64,000 bases of DNA from Biomphalaria glabrata (GCF_947242115.1 NC_074714.1:42452149-42516148); one strand, 5' to 3'. Counted from the first letter of the stretch, positions 49,660 to 60,233 are shown. The notes: a model not told the origin generated them from the sequence alone. A program made the numbers and translations.

Positions 49660-49790
49660 TTTACATTATGATTAACATTGAATAATCATTTAAATCATTA
49701 TCATGATTATTGTCAATAATAATATTGATTATCATCATTCATAATAATTATTAATATCATTCATTAATTAATATTATGATCGAACGTTGA
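49660..49790. repeat. AT-rich palindromic patch
   Basis: Dense ATTAAT, AATAATTATT and ATCATT words with much local inverted symmetry, just downstream (plus sense) of the Helitron. No function assigned. Confidence 0.4.
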
Positions 49791-49829
49791 TCAAGACATA
49801 AAAACTAAAAGCAGTCTTATGAGTCTTAC

Positions 49830-49832
49830 CAT
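49830..49832 (-). CDS. ISY1: Candidate ISY1 start-codon exon (ATG then donor)
   Basis: ISY1's first seen exon opens in phase 0 at Ala-2, so the initiator must be the last codon of an upstream exon. Between 42.26 and 57 kb, the minus-strand ATG followed by the best donor is ACC-ATG|GTAAGA at 49832-49830. This would make intron 1 about 7.6 kb, containing a hAT element, a 3-kb TIR element, a SINE and a Helitron. The motif is short, so chance occurrence is possible. Confidence 0.3.
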
Positions 49833-50693
49833 GGTAATAAAATGTAGAATCTAGACCTAGGTAGATCTGAATTACAGATCTCGATCTAAATAAAGACGAT
49901 CTTACTACAAAAAAAATAAATATAGACTCTATATAGACTCAAGAATCTATACAAATCTTTTAGTTTTTTTGGTTTAGTAAGGTTTTGTGAACGTTTTCCG
50001 GTCTATATTTTCATTTCTTGTTTTTAGATATTTTTAAAAATGTTTAAAATGCCAACGCTAATTTCAAAAGACTCGGATCAAATGACTCATTATAGATTTA
50101 AAGTTGATATATTTCATTTAGATTCTAAATATTAATAAATGTATGTCTCGAGTTCCATGTTCAGAAAAAAATCTTTTGAAGAGAAAAATTATTAAATAAA
50201 CAAATAGAGTATGGATTCTTGATTTATATGGAAATTTAAATCACCATTATATCATCTTAATTTCATTAATAAATTAGGGGGAGAAGCTTGCAATATGAAC
50301 CACTACAAGTTTCTGGTCATGCTAACTTAAATTCTCCTGTGTACATAGAGTCTACCATTCTCTACACAATACTGCCTCGCTATGATGTACAGATGCTTAA
50401 TAAAGAAAATCAGGCTGCAATATGGACCAAAGGAAATATAACATTGACAGAATAGTGATAATTTAACTTTATTTTTATATTTTATTTTAATTATTTTTTT
50501 CTTCAAATAATTTTTAGTCATTAGTTTCAGACTGACAAGTTTCACATAGAAAACAATCATTCTCTACTCCTGCACATTCTACATATGCCCAGCGAATCAT
50601 ATTTTCTTTAATATTTTCTTCACGCGTGAAACAAAAAAAAAAATTCCATCAGCTTTGTCTTTCATTTTCTTAGCTTTTACTAGCTTTTGCTTT

Positions 50694-51240
50694 TTATTTT
50701 TTTTGACTTCTTTTTTTCGTCAGGTGCCGTTTTAGATCATTGCAACGCTCCTGTTTTAAAGATTGTTTGTACGATGTTTTGTGCTCGATGTTAAAATTTC
50801 TTCCTTCCTTTTTTTGTTGCTTTTCTTGAGGACTGATGACATAACAGGCAGAGTCAAACCTTTGACCGGAGAAAAAGGTTCTACCTAAGATTCGTTGAGG
50901 TTTCTTTCTAAGGGCATCATAGTGACCACTGCAAGGACTAAAAGATGTGTACAAGACATATAAAGGAGGCATCTCTGTGAAGTTTTCTCCATAGGTAACA
51001 ACATTGCCACTTCTATTGTCCACTACTTTTATTGTTCTCTTGATCACTTCTGAGGTTTTGCTGACTTCAAATTCTCCTACCATACAGTTGGTTTCACTCA
51101 ATGCTTCCAGTCTGTCCAATAATGATCTGAATTGGTATCTTGGTGGTATATCTGCTACTAAAGCATCCCTTGTCAGACGTGACTACGTAGAGAATCTGCC
51201 GAGCAAGTTTCTTGGAGCATTAAGTTCCATTGTGCCTTTC
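50694..51240 (-). other. Unrecognised protein-like frames
   Basis: The minus strand reads protein-like text over about 180 codons with at least one interruption near 51170. Segments include LVADIPPRYQFRSLLDRLEA, CMVGEFEVSKTSEVIKRTI, MPPLYVLYTSFSPCSGHYDA and a basic C-terminal tail. I do not recognise the family. A terminal GHYD-like word occurs in OTU-type cysteine proteases, but the catalytic Asp-Cys box is not visible, so this is a weak hint. It lies beside transposon remnants and is probably mobile-element material. Confidence 0.35.
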
Positions 51241-51357
51241 TATTTGAAGTTGTGGCTCTAACCCTACCGCAATACTCCTAAAGAAACATCTGCCATCGCA
51301 TTTTGTCCTATCGGTATTCCACTGTGGAGATAAAGTGTTGACAACGGATGACACAGT

Positions 51358-52198
51358 CTAATTGCAAGCATTTGAAATAAAGATAGGCTTATTACTGGAA
51401 AGTGACGTATGTTCTTCAGATTGTTTTGTTAAGGAAGGTTCTAACATGCTCCTAGCATTAGACTCTTTCACTGAAGGGGATCTTGTATTGCAAGCACTAT
51501 GTTCAGAATTAGGCTCTTTCACTAAAGGGGATCTTGTATTGCAAGCACTATGTTCAGAAGAAGATCCAGGAACTGGAAAATTTTGTGAAAGACTGGCTTG
51601 AGAGATATTTGAAAAAAATGGCTGGAATTCATGTTCTGTAAAGACGTCCATTGTACATGGCCAGATTCCACATCGTGCAAAACCATTTATTGCTGTGGAC
51701 ATTGTAGCAGCTTCAACATAAGCTTCATTAAACAAAGAACATGCTTGAAAGGATTGACTGCTCTTCCAGGATGAGTACGATGCCATCTTTCCACAGCCTC
51801 AGCATAGTAAGATTGCAAAGGCTTGAACAATGTTTTATCTAATGGCTGGGCCTTATGAGTTGTGTGTGGAGGTAGAGATAGCCATCATTATTATTCCTTG
51901 CCATCTCAATTGCTTCTAAATTCCTTGTATGTGTATTGTACCCATCGAGGATCAACAACACTTTATTTTCTTTAGTGGGCTTGACGAATTGAATAAAATG
52001 ATTCAGCCAGTTTGTAAAAATATTAGAATCCATCCATCCACAGTCATTGCAAGTAACTACACTGCCAGGTGGAGCACCATCAGCTAATTCGGCTGGCATT
52101 TTCTTTCGTTTAAAGATGATGAGCGTTGGGACATATAGGCCAGCTGCGTTGTAGCAGCATACTACAGTTGTGTTTGTCCCGCGTTCCGCGGCTAGTCT
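51358..52198 (-). mobile_element. pogo/Tigger-type transposase remnant
   Basis: Tc1/mariner-superfamily DDE transposase fragment. 52198-51839 encodes ERGTNTTVVCCYNAAGLYVP, PTLIIFKRKKMPAEL, GWMDSNIFTNWLNHFIQFVK and the second catalytic box VLLILDGYNTHTRN. A frame break near 51840 follows, then FQACSLFNEAYVEAATMSTA, INGFARCGIWP and HEFQPFF. The first catalytic Asp region and the DNA-binding half are missing, because the upstream side is abruptly joined to a LINE 3' end. A 51-bp in-frame duplication near 51478-51580 gives two 17-residue EHSACNTRSP repeats. Dead copy; terminal repeats not found. Confidence 0.8.
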
Positions 52199-52911
52199 TT
52201 GAGTCCGAAGATTAGTGAGGAATGCAGTATTTCCCGTGGCTGCGCAGTCCCAGCTGTGACCTACATATTTTGCCACAATCTAGGGCAAGCATAACCATTG
52301 TCCTCAGGCGGTCGATTTAGATTTTCTTTTCGCCGTCTGCGTTTGTCCTCGGCAGCAGATTTTCTTTTGGTCTTAAATGTGTATCCCGCGACCTTCGTGA
52401 GTGAACTCCAGCTGTCTCGTTCTGAGGCAGCATGCAACCAGGTGCTCTCTTCTATGTCAGCCAAGGAAAGTTGACGCCTAAGCAGGTCTTTGAAGCGTTT
52501 TCGTGGGGCGCCTCTGTTACGTCGACCACCTTTTAGCTCACCAAAAAAAGACTGCCTTTGGCATACGTTCGTCTCCCATACGGGATACGTGCCCTGCCCA
52601 GCGCAACTGTCGGACCAAAAGAAGTCCCTCTATACTGTCCATACCGGCGTTCGCAAGGACATCGCTATTTGTAGTGCGGTCTTGCCACCGTATGTCCATG
52701 ATGGAGCGCAAGCATTTTTTAGTGGAAGCGCTCAAGAAGTCTTAGATGTTTCCTGTATAGTGTCCATGTCTCAGAGCCATACAGAAGGGTTGAGAGAACC
52801 ACCGCCGGTTAGACACTGATTTTTGTAGGCAGGCGGAGCGATCTGTTCCGCCAAACCCTCGCCTGAAGGCTTCGATAACCGCTACTGGCCTTGGCCAGAC
52901 GGTTATCAACT
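52199..52911 (-). mobile_element. LINE 3' end with C2H2-type finger, copy A
   Basis: The minus strand encodes IMDIRWQDRTTNSDVLANAG, then LLLVRQLRWAGHVSRMGDER, a KRFKDLLRRQLSLADIEEST segment, SWSSLTKVAGYTFKTKRKSA, and finally a CP..CGKICRSQLGL.SH finger. QLRWAGHV..RM..D is a LINE ORF2 hallmark, and a terminal C2H2-like finger occurs in several mollusc LINEs. Several frame breaks. It abuts the pogo remnant at its 3' end and a CR1-like LINE at the other side. Copy B is at 55014. Confidence 0.8.
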
Positions 52912-53948
52912 TCCTACGCGTCATGCATTCAGTCATGCATATTAACCAATGACTTAAATTCTGCCAAGTCACTGGTTTTCCTGGTTAGCTCAGGCAACCA
53001 ATTAAATGCTCTAATAGCACTAAGGAAGAAGGAGTATTTGTACAAATTTGTCCTAGCATATGGAATGAGGAATGTGCCTTTATCTTTGTGTCTTTCTGAG
53101 TATTTTATTAATTTTTTTTTGTGTTTGAAGATTATGGTTCAGAGTTTTATGTATAATTGCTACTTTACTTTTGAGCCTTCTGTCCTGAAGGCTTTATAAA
53201 TTTAGTGATTTTACTAAAGGTGTTGCTCTAGTCAAATGTGAATATTCGTTTGTTATGAATCTCACTGCTTTATTTTTTGTCTGTTCCTGTTTCTTAATGT
53301 TTTCTTGAGTTGATGGGTCCCAAACAGAGGATGCATATTCTATTATTGGCCTAACCAAGGTTAAATAACATTTTAGTTTTATGTTCTTATTTGATTTATA
53401 GAAATTTCTTTTAATAAACCCTAATGCTTTGTTTGATTTTTTGATAGTTTCATCAATAAGGGGATTCCATGACCGTTTTTCATTTATTATAACACCTAGG
53501 TATTTTGCGTTTTTATTCCGTGTTACTGGTTTACCATGAATAAAATAAGTGGAATTAATTAGTTTTAGTTTTTTTGTTACTCTTAATAACTGACAATTTT
53601 CTGGGTGGAAAGACATGGTCCAATTTGATTCCCATTTCTGTAATTCATTTAATTCTCTTTGTAAAATGTATGTATCTTGTGTTGTTTTTATAGTTCTATA
53701 TATTATGCAATCGTCTGCAAATAATCTGACTTTTGTTCATGAACTAATGCAATTTGGTAAATCGTTTATGTAAATTAAAAATAGTAGTGGACCCAAGACT
53801 GTTCCTTGAGGTACACCTGAGTTTACTGTTGTTGGTGTTGATTTAGAGCCATTTATTATTACAGTTTGTTCTCTCCCTATCAGAAAATCTTTAATCCACT
53901 GATGCAATGGACCATTAATGCCAACATATTTTAGACTACTTTTTTCTT
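52912..53948 (-). mobile_element. CR1/Jockey-like LINE fragment, inverted copy
   Basis: Close relative of 39442-41692 on the opposite strand: GVPQGTVLGPLLFLIYINDL, MSFHPENCQLLRVTKKLK, AKYLGVIINEKRSWNPLID and RPIIEYASSVWDPSTQENIK. The FADD box region is damaged near 53735. The 3' end stops at GCATGACGCGTAGGA, short of the GATAA tail of the longer copy, and the 5' end stops near 53948 next to a family C repeat. Dead fragment. Confidence 0.88.
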
Positions 53949-54035
53949 TTCTGAAAGTGAAAAATCTTTTTTTTTTTAAATCACTTATGCAAGCAGTTTT
54001 TTCATACAAATACACCACTTTTACAACTATTCACT
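53944..54035 (+). repeat. Dispersed repeat family C fragment
   Basis: CTGAAAGTGAAAAATC, ATGCAAGCAGTTTTTTC and ATACACCACTTTTAC match the end of 4338-4610. It sits at the breakpoint of the CR1-like LINE. Confidence 0.5.
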
Positions 54036-55013
54036 ATTAATAGTAACAAACAAAGAAACATTATACACTTAACCAAAGGAAAAATTATTTTTTTTTGGAT
54101 TTTTTTTTCTTTTACGGAAATGTTTTTTTTTCTCTTGAGGAATAAGAGATTGGTCCTTTACAAAACAATTAGATCACTTAGATATTCATTATAAGACATC
54201 AGTTTGGCCGGGTTCACACTTAACTTCACATTCACTTTCACCTATCCTTTGGTCTGGGGCACCACACAAGATCTGCTAACCTTTTTTTCTACATTCTTCT
54301 CTGGCATTTGTCTTTGACAGAATTTCATTCTGATAATATTGAAACCTACCTTTTTACCTGCCTGAGTGGACCACTTCGGGGGCCGATTTTCAGTTTGTGT
54401 TTCCACACAAACTGTCTTTGTAATCTTGTTAATTTTGTTTTTATATTTTTTCCCCAGATTTTACTTTTTATCTTTTTATGTTATAAATAAGACGTTCCTA
54501 TGAAGAAGCTAATTATCCACGTGTCAATCTAATTGTAAATGCCAATTATGGACCTGTCCTCCTTTTGCCAGGTCTGATAACCCTTGCTCTGAATAAAATA
54601 TAAGCAAATAAAATGAAATAAATTAAATTACGTAAACAAGTAAAAAAAAAGTTAAATCAGTTAAATAAAAATAAATTAACACGCCTTAAAAAAAAACAGC
54701 TTTTAATTCAAGAAAAATCAAATACAATTAGCCCAACATGTTTGAGTTATCAGCTGACTGTTGTACTTCATTCTACGCTGCGTTGACTGTATAGTTAAAT
54801 GTTGTCATGTACACGATGTGTGCATGGGCTTCAACATGGACCTCTATCAATCCATCCACTGATCTAGTACACACATGCTGTACTGTAGAATAGAAGCGCA
54901 GATAGGTCAGGTTGTGTTTACAATGATAATGTCAAGCAAGTACGGGTAGTATAATTATTTCTCATCATAATAACAACCATCAAGGGGTATTGTGGACTTA
55001 TAAAAAAAAATAA
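54036..55013. other. Unassigned repeat-like sequence
   Basis: 54190-54620 has the style of an element 3' region (GGGTTCACACTTAACTTCAC, ACCACTTCGGGGGCCGATTT, then AATAAAATATAAGC), but no partner copy is in the window. 54620-55013 is AT-rich with no recognised feature. Confidence 0.35.
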
Positions 55014-55630
55014 TAATAATCTTCGAGTCCGAAGATTAATGAGGAATGCAGTATTTCCCGTGGATACGCAGCCACAGCAGTGACCTACATATTTTGCCAT
55101 ATCCGGGGCAAACGTGACTATTGTCCGCCGTTGGTCAATTAAGATTTTTCTTTCGTCTCAAATGTGTATCCCGCGGCCTTTGTGAATGACCTCCAGCTGT
55201 ATCGTTCTGAGGCCGCATTAAACTAGGTGGTCTCTTCTATGTCAGCTAAGGCAAGTTGGCGCATAAGCGGGTCTTTAAAGCGTTTTCTTTTAAGTCGACT
55301 ACCTTTTAGCTCAACAACAAAAAAAAAAAGACAGATTTTAACATTCATTCGTCCCCCACATGGGATATGTGCCCTGCCCAGCGTAACTGTCGGACCATAA
55401 CAATTTCCTCTAAACTGTCCATACCGGCGTTCGCAAGGACATCTTATCTTATCTTATATAATACAGACGTTACTTCAAAAAAAAAAGATGATTACGTCCT
55501 AACGGTCATGCATTCAGTCATGCATATTAACCAATGACTTAAATTCTGCCAAGTCACTGGTTCTCTTGGCTAGCTCAGGCAACCCATTCCATGCTCTAAT
55601 CGCTGTTTGTAGTGCGGTCTTGGCACCGTT
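55014..55630 (-). mobile_element. LINE with C2H2-type finger, copy B, interrupted
   Basis: Same sequence order as copy A (52199-52911), more decayed. It ends on the minus strand with CTTCGGACTCGAAG and an (ATT)n tail. At 55441-55601 it is interrupted by a CR1-like 3' fragment; copy A sequence resumes at GCTGTTTGTAGTGCGGTCTT (55602 onward). Confidence 0.8.
55444..55598 (-). mobile_element. Short CR1-like LINE 3' insertion nested in copy B
   Basis: About 155 bp matching the extreme 3' end of the LINE at 39442-41692 on the minus strand, including GGTTGCCTGAGCTAGCC, GACTTGGCAGAATTTAAGTC and the ATAAGATAAGATAAG tail. The flanking host LINE bases read ATC on both sides (55441-55443, 55599-55601), a minimal duplication or microhomology. 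A severely 5'-truncated retrotransposition product. Confidence 0.85.
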
Positions 55631-56555
55631 TTATACATACAGCAAAAAATGTTATGGACTATATTTGTGTAATACTATTAAAAGTAATAACCATAATAGG
55701 GTATTAATGCAGTCACGATATGGACAAGAACAAGTCAGTTAAATTAAGTAATATTCGGAAATTATTTATTCATAAAAATTTTTTTCAGTTGTTATTGCTG
55801 TAACTTAGCCAAATAACCTCAAAGAAAGGATTATAAAAATAGAACGTTTAATCATCAATTAGAAACTAGATCTAGATCCAAACTAATCACATCCCAAGCG
55901 TCCTTGTTTTCATCGCTTCTCTGTTTCTCCATCGTGCCCCATGGTCCACAATATCGCGCCAAATGACAGTGCGCAATGTCGAGTCATAACATTATTCTAA
56001 TTATTGTAAATTTTCACGACAAACTAAACAATGTCAAGGACGCTAAATTGAACTTCCATGTTGCCAACTAAATACAATAAAAGAACTACAAACGGGAGGG
56101 CTTACAAAACTTGATACTGCAGTGCTAAAAAGTGCTTAAAATTTGTTCTATAAATTAAAACAACAACAACAACTAAATAACAACATAGTTCATCAACAAT
56201 TCCTTTATTTTGCTTACCAACAAGCTTTGCTATTATAGTTTTCCCGCAATAGATGAAAAACTCTAAGCGTTAGAAAAAGCTAGATCTCTTTAAACACTAA
56301 AGAAGTTTCATGTTCACTTGTGTTTTTCAAGAACGTGTTGTACTTTGTAGGATTTGTGTATTCCAAGGGAAGGAGAGACGCCCCTTTATTAATGACTTGG
56401 AAGGAATCGATAGAAAAAAACAAACTGGAGGCTAGGGAATAAATGTTTTAAAACTGTAATCAAGACAATGATGACACAATCAAGCTAATGGAATGTGAGA
56501 TAGATCACAATCTTGTATCGTCAATAGTATGTCACATTCACAAGTAGACTTTGAG
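55631..56555. other. Unassigned intergenic sequence
   Basis: No splice-supported frame. A block at 55890-55985 is less AT-rich and reads open on the minus strand for about 40 codons, but has no family or splice support. An AACAACAACAAC run lies near 56161. Confidence 0.4.
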
Positions 56556-56559
56556 GTCT

Positions 56560-56735
56560 CCGCTCCGTGACTTATTATTTGTTTTACGTACGGTTTACAC
56601 GTTGAACTGTCGTTCGGTCGCTTGATGGTTCTGGAGTCATACCCCGCCCGCTTCCATCTCCCGTCGTCCTGCGGGAGGTTTGGACTGGGAAGTAGATTAT
56701 CTACAACTCTGAAGGAAAAATCCGAAAAATATCAA
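56560..56735 (+). repeat. tRNA-derived SINE (type 2), plus copy
   Basis: Contains ACGTACGGTTTACACG, TTGAACTGTCGTTCGGTCG, CCGCCCGCTTCCATCTCCC, GTCGTCCTGCGGGAGGTTTG and CTCTGAAGGAAAAATCCG. It is the inverse complement, with changes, of 58737-58895, including the tRNA-like head. Confidence 0.7.
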
Positions 56736-56754
56736 TCATTTTACAATCATTTTA

Positions 56755-56872
56755 CATCCTTGCACGAACAACCTCAAGACGGCGAGAATGGCGACTGACA
56801 GTGTCCGAACCCGAAATGTTAATCAGTTCAGACCACATACCACATGACCAGGCAGTCAGCCACTGGTGAATG
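56755..56872 (-). repeat. tRNA-derived SINE (type 2), decayed minus copy
   Basis: AACAACCTCAAGACGGCGAG, GTGTCCGAACCC and ACCACATGACCAGGCAGTCA follow the order of the 58737-58895 copy, with deletions. It lies tail to tail with the plus copy at 56560. Confidence 0.5.
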
Positions 56873-56963
56873 TTACATAGGCATCCTCTGCATAGAGATT
56901 TAAAGTAATAGTTTCCTAGTTACTTTATTCGAACCACAAAATACAAACACAAGTTTCCCTAAC

Positions 56964-57127
56964 CTGATGTGTTTAGTTTTCTCCTTGTGCCACTGGAGTA
57001 GTCATACACTGGGAAATCGATGAGTCCATTACGTTTGAAGAGGCAAATAGTGAAGTGGTCGTTAGGAATGAACAACTTGATGTACAAGAAGCCCTGACAA
57101 CACAAGACATTAGAATACAAGAAATTG

Positions 57128-57178
<51 letters not shown>

Positions 57179-59522
57179 AACCAAAGAGACAAAAGGGAGT
57201 GGGGAGAAGTGACAAAAAAAAAACGAGAAACCAAGATAGAGGAAAGAGCAAGGCCGATTGAAACCAATGAAAAAAAAAACCCAACTCAGAGCAAGGAAAA
57301 CAATAAAAAAAATACTTTAAAAAATCAACAAAGCTTATATTAATCATAATTATATTAATCCGTTTGGATCAGTCATGTCATTAAATTTGCAATAGATCTA
57401 GACTAACAATGATAAATCTGTGCGATTAAAAAAAAGTTTTACCAATTCTTTTTGTTTAGCGCAATTTCATGCTTTTAGCTTTCTCAATGCGCAATGATCC
57501 TATCGCTTGTCTGGACCAGTTGGAAAGAGGATTGGGAGGGGGGTATGTAGGGAGTATGTGAGTCCATCTTACCATAATCACTTGGAAATGCATTTAAAAA
57601 AACTTGTCCCTCAGGACTCAGGCCTCCTCAAGAGAACTCATTCAACTTATACCACCTATTCTGTCAGATACGATTTATTTCCCTTGTTTGATACCAAACA
57701 CAATAATTAATTACCAAACGTTAATTAAATAATTGTATTTTTAAATTGATTCTTGTTTTCTCAGGTACAAGAAATAATTGTGCAACATTTCAACTTTTCG
57801 TGATTGGGTGTGAGAGAAATAATGAGTACAAACTTTTTACCAGAAAGACAGAGTTGATAGAGGCTTTGAGTTGATAGAAGCTTTGAGTTGATAGAAGCTT
57901 TGAGTTGATAGAAGCTTTGAGTTGATAGAAGCTTAGAGTTGATAGAAGCTTTGAGTTGATAGAAGCTTTGTAAAAAAAAACAAAAAAAACGAAGCTTATC
58001 TAAAGGGAAGAAGTTCAAATTTACAGCCATATCTTTCAAAACTGCATAATTTATTTCCCTTTTTCGATTTCAAAGTTAATTTATTACCACTACTTAGTTT
58101 GTTTGTTTTTCTCACTTATTAATGTTTTGCTAAGAACAATGAATACTTATGCAAGGTTTCAACTTAATTCAAGAATGGGAAGTGGGAGAAATAATGTTCA
58201 AATTTTGTGCCAAACCAAAGGACAGAGTGAGCTTATATAAACTTTGTAAAAATTAGTAAAAGAGAGAGAGAGAGAGAGAGAAAGCTTTTAAAAATCACTT
58301 GAAATAGAGTGAAACAGTTGTTAGCCAAAAATCTCAATGCTTTTAAAAAGACATCTTCTGTAACTGACATCTGTAACTCGTATTTATTTACTACAGAACT
58401 CTTACAATCTTATAGCGTGTTACCTGAGGATAGTGCCAGCTAATTTTCCCAGCACTACAATACATGGGTATGTTATAGAATATCTTCTTGTCATTGCCTT
58501 CGAGTTGGCTGTAGAAGTAATAAAAGAATACCAACTTAAATGAAAAAAGAAACATTTAACTACTAGCATATATAACAATAAAGACAAAACCTGGACATAT
58601 GTAACTAATTGATTCGCATATGTTTTTCTCTCTCTTGTCTCGCACTCTGTTGGCATTTAATGTACTACACGTTAACCAGCTCTCTCGTTTCCTCTTTGCT
58701 TTCTGACAACTTTGTAAAATGTAAAAATGTTTTACATGTTTCGGATGTTCCTTCAGAGTTGAAGATAATTACTTCCTAGTCCAAACCTCCCGCAGGACGA
58801 CGGCGGATGGGAGCGGGCAGGGTTTGAACCTGGGACCATCGATAAATCTGAACGACAGTCCAGCGTGCAAACCGCACGACCAGGCAGCCACTCCGAGGCC
58901 CATCATTTCTTTGTTTTCATATCTCATGTGTATTGTCGCTATTGCTTTTGTCTTTTTCCTGGCAGAAATGTAGGAAAAATTATCGAGAAATCTGATAATC
59001 TCGTGATAATCGCGTAATTTTTTTTTACTTACAGTTTGTTAGGATCTGAAAATGAAACTAAGCAGCCATCTTATAAATCTTAACGTAAATACGAAAACAC
59101 GAAAAAAATATTTGTATAAGAAAGATTTCTCTTGAGGTTGTTAGCTGTCCATCTGTACTGCTTTCAATATTCAAAACAAACATTCTAAGACGAAAGTCTC
59201 TATGGATGAATTAAATGGGATATTTTCATCAAAGACGACAAATTTATAAATAACTTTTTGATGTATCGACATACATAATACGGAGTGGTTGATAAGTAAT
59301 GTATTTTAAAAAGCATTCAATAATTTTAGCGGACTTTTTAGCACTGGAAACTCAATTTTATAAACTTTTTCTTCACATAAAACAATGTAATTGTTTTTTT
59401 TTTCGTTGGCAACAGATATTTCAGACTCTCTCATAATCGTCACGTTTCGTATTCGAACCTTTTTCTTTAAGTTTTTATTTCATTCGCTCTTTTAGTTCTT
59501 CATATCTCTTTTCTCCCTCCCT

Positions 59523-59576
<54 letters not shown>

Positions 59577-59948
59577 GTGTGTGTTTGTATTGCTTTATAA
59601 ATAAATGTATTTTGAATATAAACCGCATCTATTAGTTTGATTTACAATAAATGGATAACGCCGATATAACTTACTGACGATGACGCACAAGAAACCTCTT
59701 AACTAAATATAACCATACTTTTACATTCAAACTTTAGATTGTAGTAAATACAATGAGACTATCTTAAACTATGCACATGGAAGACCCACATATATAAACA
59801 TGCGGCTACACAAAAAAAGCATGATGAAACGACAGTATAATAGTAACCTGGCTCGGGCGAAGTTGCATTCCTCGTCTGCACTGAGAAATCCAATCACCAA
59901 AAGTTGTAACAGCAAACAAATGACTTCTGCTGCTACCATCTTGCCCAT
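56964..59948 (-). CDS. Secreted meteorin-like protein, first three coding exons (partial)
   Basis: Exons on the minus strand: 59948-59848 (ATG in AAACAATGGG), 58508-58424, 57093-56964, all GT-AG with consistent phases; 105 residues, open at a phase-1 donor CAG|GTTAGG. The protein starts MGKMVAAEVICLLLQLLVIG, a clear signal peptide with likely cleavage after FLSA. The mature part reads DEECNFARASQLEGND, then MYCSAGKISWHYPQGFLYIK and HFTICLFKRNGLIDFPVYDY. The spacing Cys..AG.[IV].W.YP.G.L..L..F.[IV]C[IL] matches the start of meteorin/meteorin-like secreted factors (C.AGAVEW.YP.GAL). The meteorin C-terminal Cys-rich half was not found at lower coordinates. Could be another small secreted family; identity rests on a short stretch. 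Confidence 0.55.
57131..57171. repeat. (GA)n microsatellite beside a splice acceptor
   Basis: About 20 GA units on plus, CT on the transcribed minus strand, ending 38 bases before the acceptor of the third meteorin-like exon. It may act as an extended polypyrimidine tract. Confidence 0.9.
57849..57971. repeat. 17-bp minisatellite grown from repeat family A
   Basis: About seven units of GAGTTGATAGAAGCTTT with single-base variants. The unit is the inverse of the AAGCTT..ATCAACTC start of family A, into which it grades. Confidence 0.92.
58262..58282. repeat. Short (GA)n run
   Basis: About ten GA units inside the inverted family A copy. Confidence 0.85.
58737..58895 (-). repeat. tRNA-derived SINE (type 2), minus copy
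   Basis: On the minus strand the head reads GTGGCTGCCTGGTCGTGCGG with a B-box-like CAGGTTCAAACCCTG about 60 bases on, then a body CCGTCGTCCTGCGGGAGGTT and an ACTCTGAAGGAACATCCG tail. RNA polymerase III box spacing plus multiple copies (56560, 56755, the array at 10350) support a SINE. Confidence 0.75.
59514..59590. repeat. (CT)n microsatellite
   Basis: C-rich start, then about 22 CT units, then TGTGTGTG. Located in intron 1 of the meteorin-like gene. Confidence 0.93.
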
Positions 59949-60047
59949 TGTTTAGTTCGATGTAGAGTCTGATGTTTATGTCCTCGCATTCACTATAACA
60001 AACAATAGACTCAACCTTATAGTAGAAGTTTTTAAAAAAAATTAGGA

Positions 60048-60233
60048 CATTGATGCCTAAACTTTGGCCTGCGGACCATATCCAGTCCGTAAATAGGTAT
60101 TATTAGGCCAATTTTAACTTCTGTAAACAGAGTATCTGTTACGTTGGACTGGACGCTTTTGTTCAGTGATGTGGTCCGTGAATGTGTGTGGATTATTACA
60201 TGGCCCAAGGTTGAAAAAGTTTGGGCACCACTG
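60048..60233. mobile_element. Small hAT-type MITE
   Basis: Left end CATTGATGCCTAAACTTTGG, right end inverted CAGTGGTGCCCAAACTTTTT: an imperfect inverted match typical of hAT MITEs. Inner GGCC words appear at both ends. The 8-bp flanks are not a clear match, so it is old. It lies just upstream of the meteorin-like start codon. Confidence 0.6.

Larger units (their letters stand above)
57690..58305 (-). repeat. Two inverted copies of dispersed repeat family A
   Basis: The minus strand shows the family A order twice: AAGCTTCTATCAACTC, AAAGTTTGTACTCATTATTT, TCTCACACCCAATCACG, GTTGAAATGTTGCACAATTA (57690-58075), and again AAGTTTATATAAGCTCACTC, TTATTTCTCCCACTTCCCAT, TTGAAACC (58076-58305). Located in an intron of the meteorin-like gene. 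Confidence 0.6.

Noticed and set aside
47330-51085. Other ISY1 ATG-plus-donor candidates (near 47339, 50350, 51080)
   Set aside because: Donor context is weaker than GTAAGA at 49829, and the last lies in the unrecognised frame block.
55890-55985. Open minus-strand stretch of about 40 codons
   Set aside because: No start, splice sites or recognised family; too short to support.
56420-56560. Possible fourth meteorin-like exon (minus, Cys-rich STCECDILL text)
   Set aside because: The only frame compatible with the phase-1 donor at 56964 hits a stop at once, and there is no good donor.
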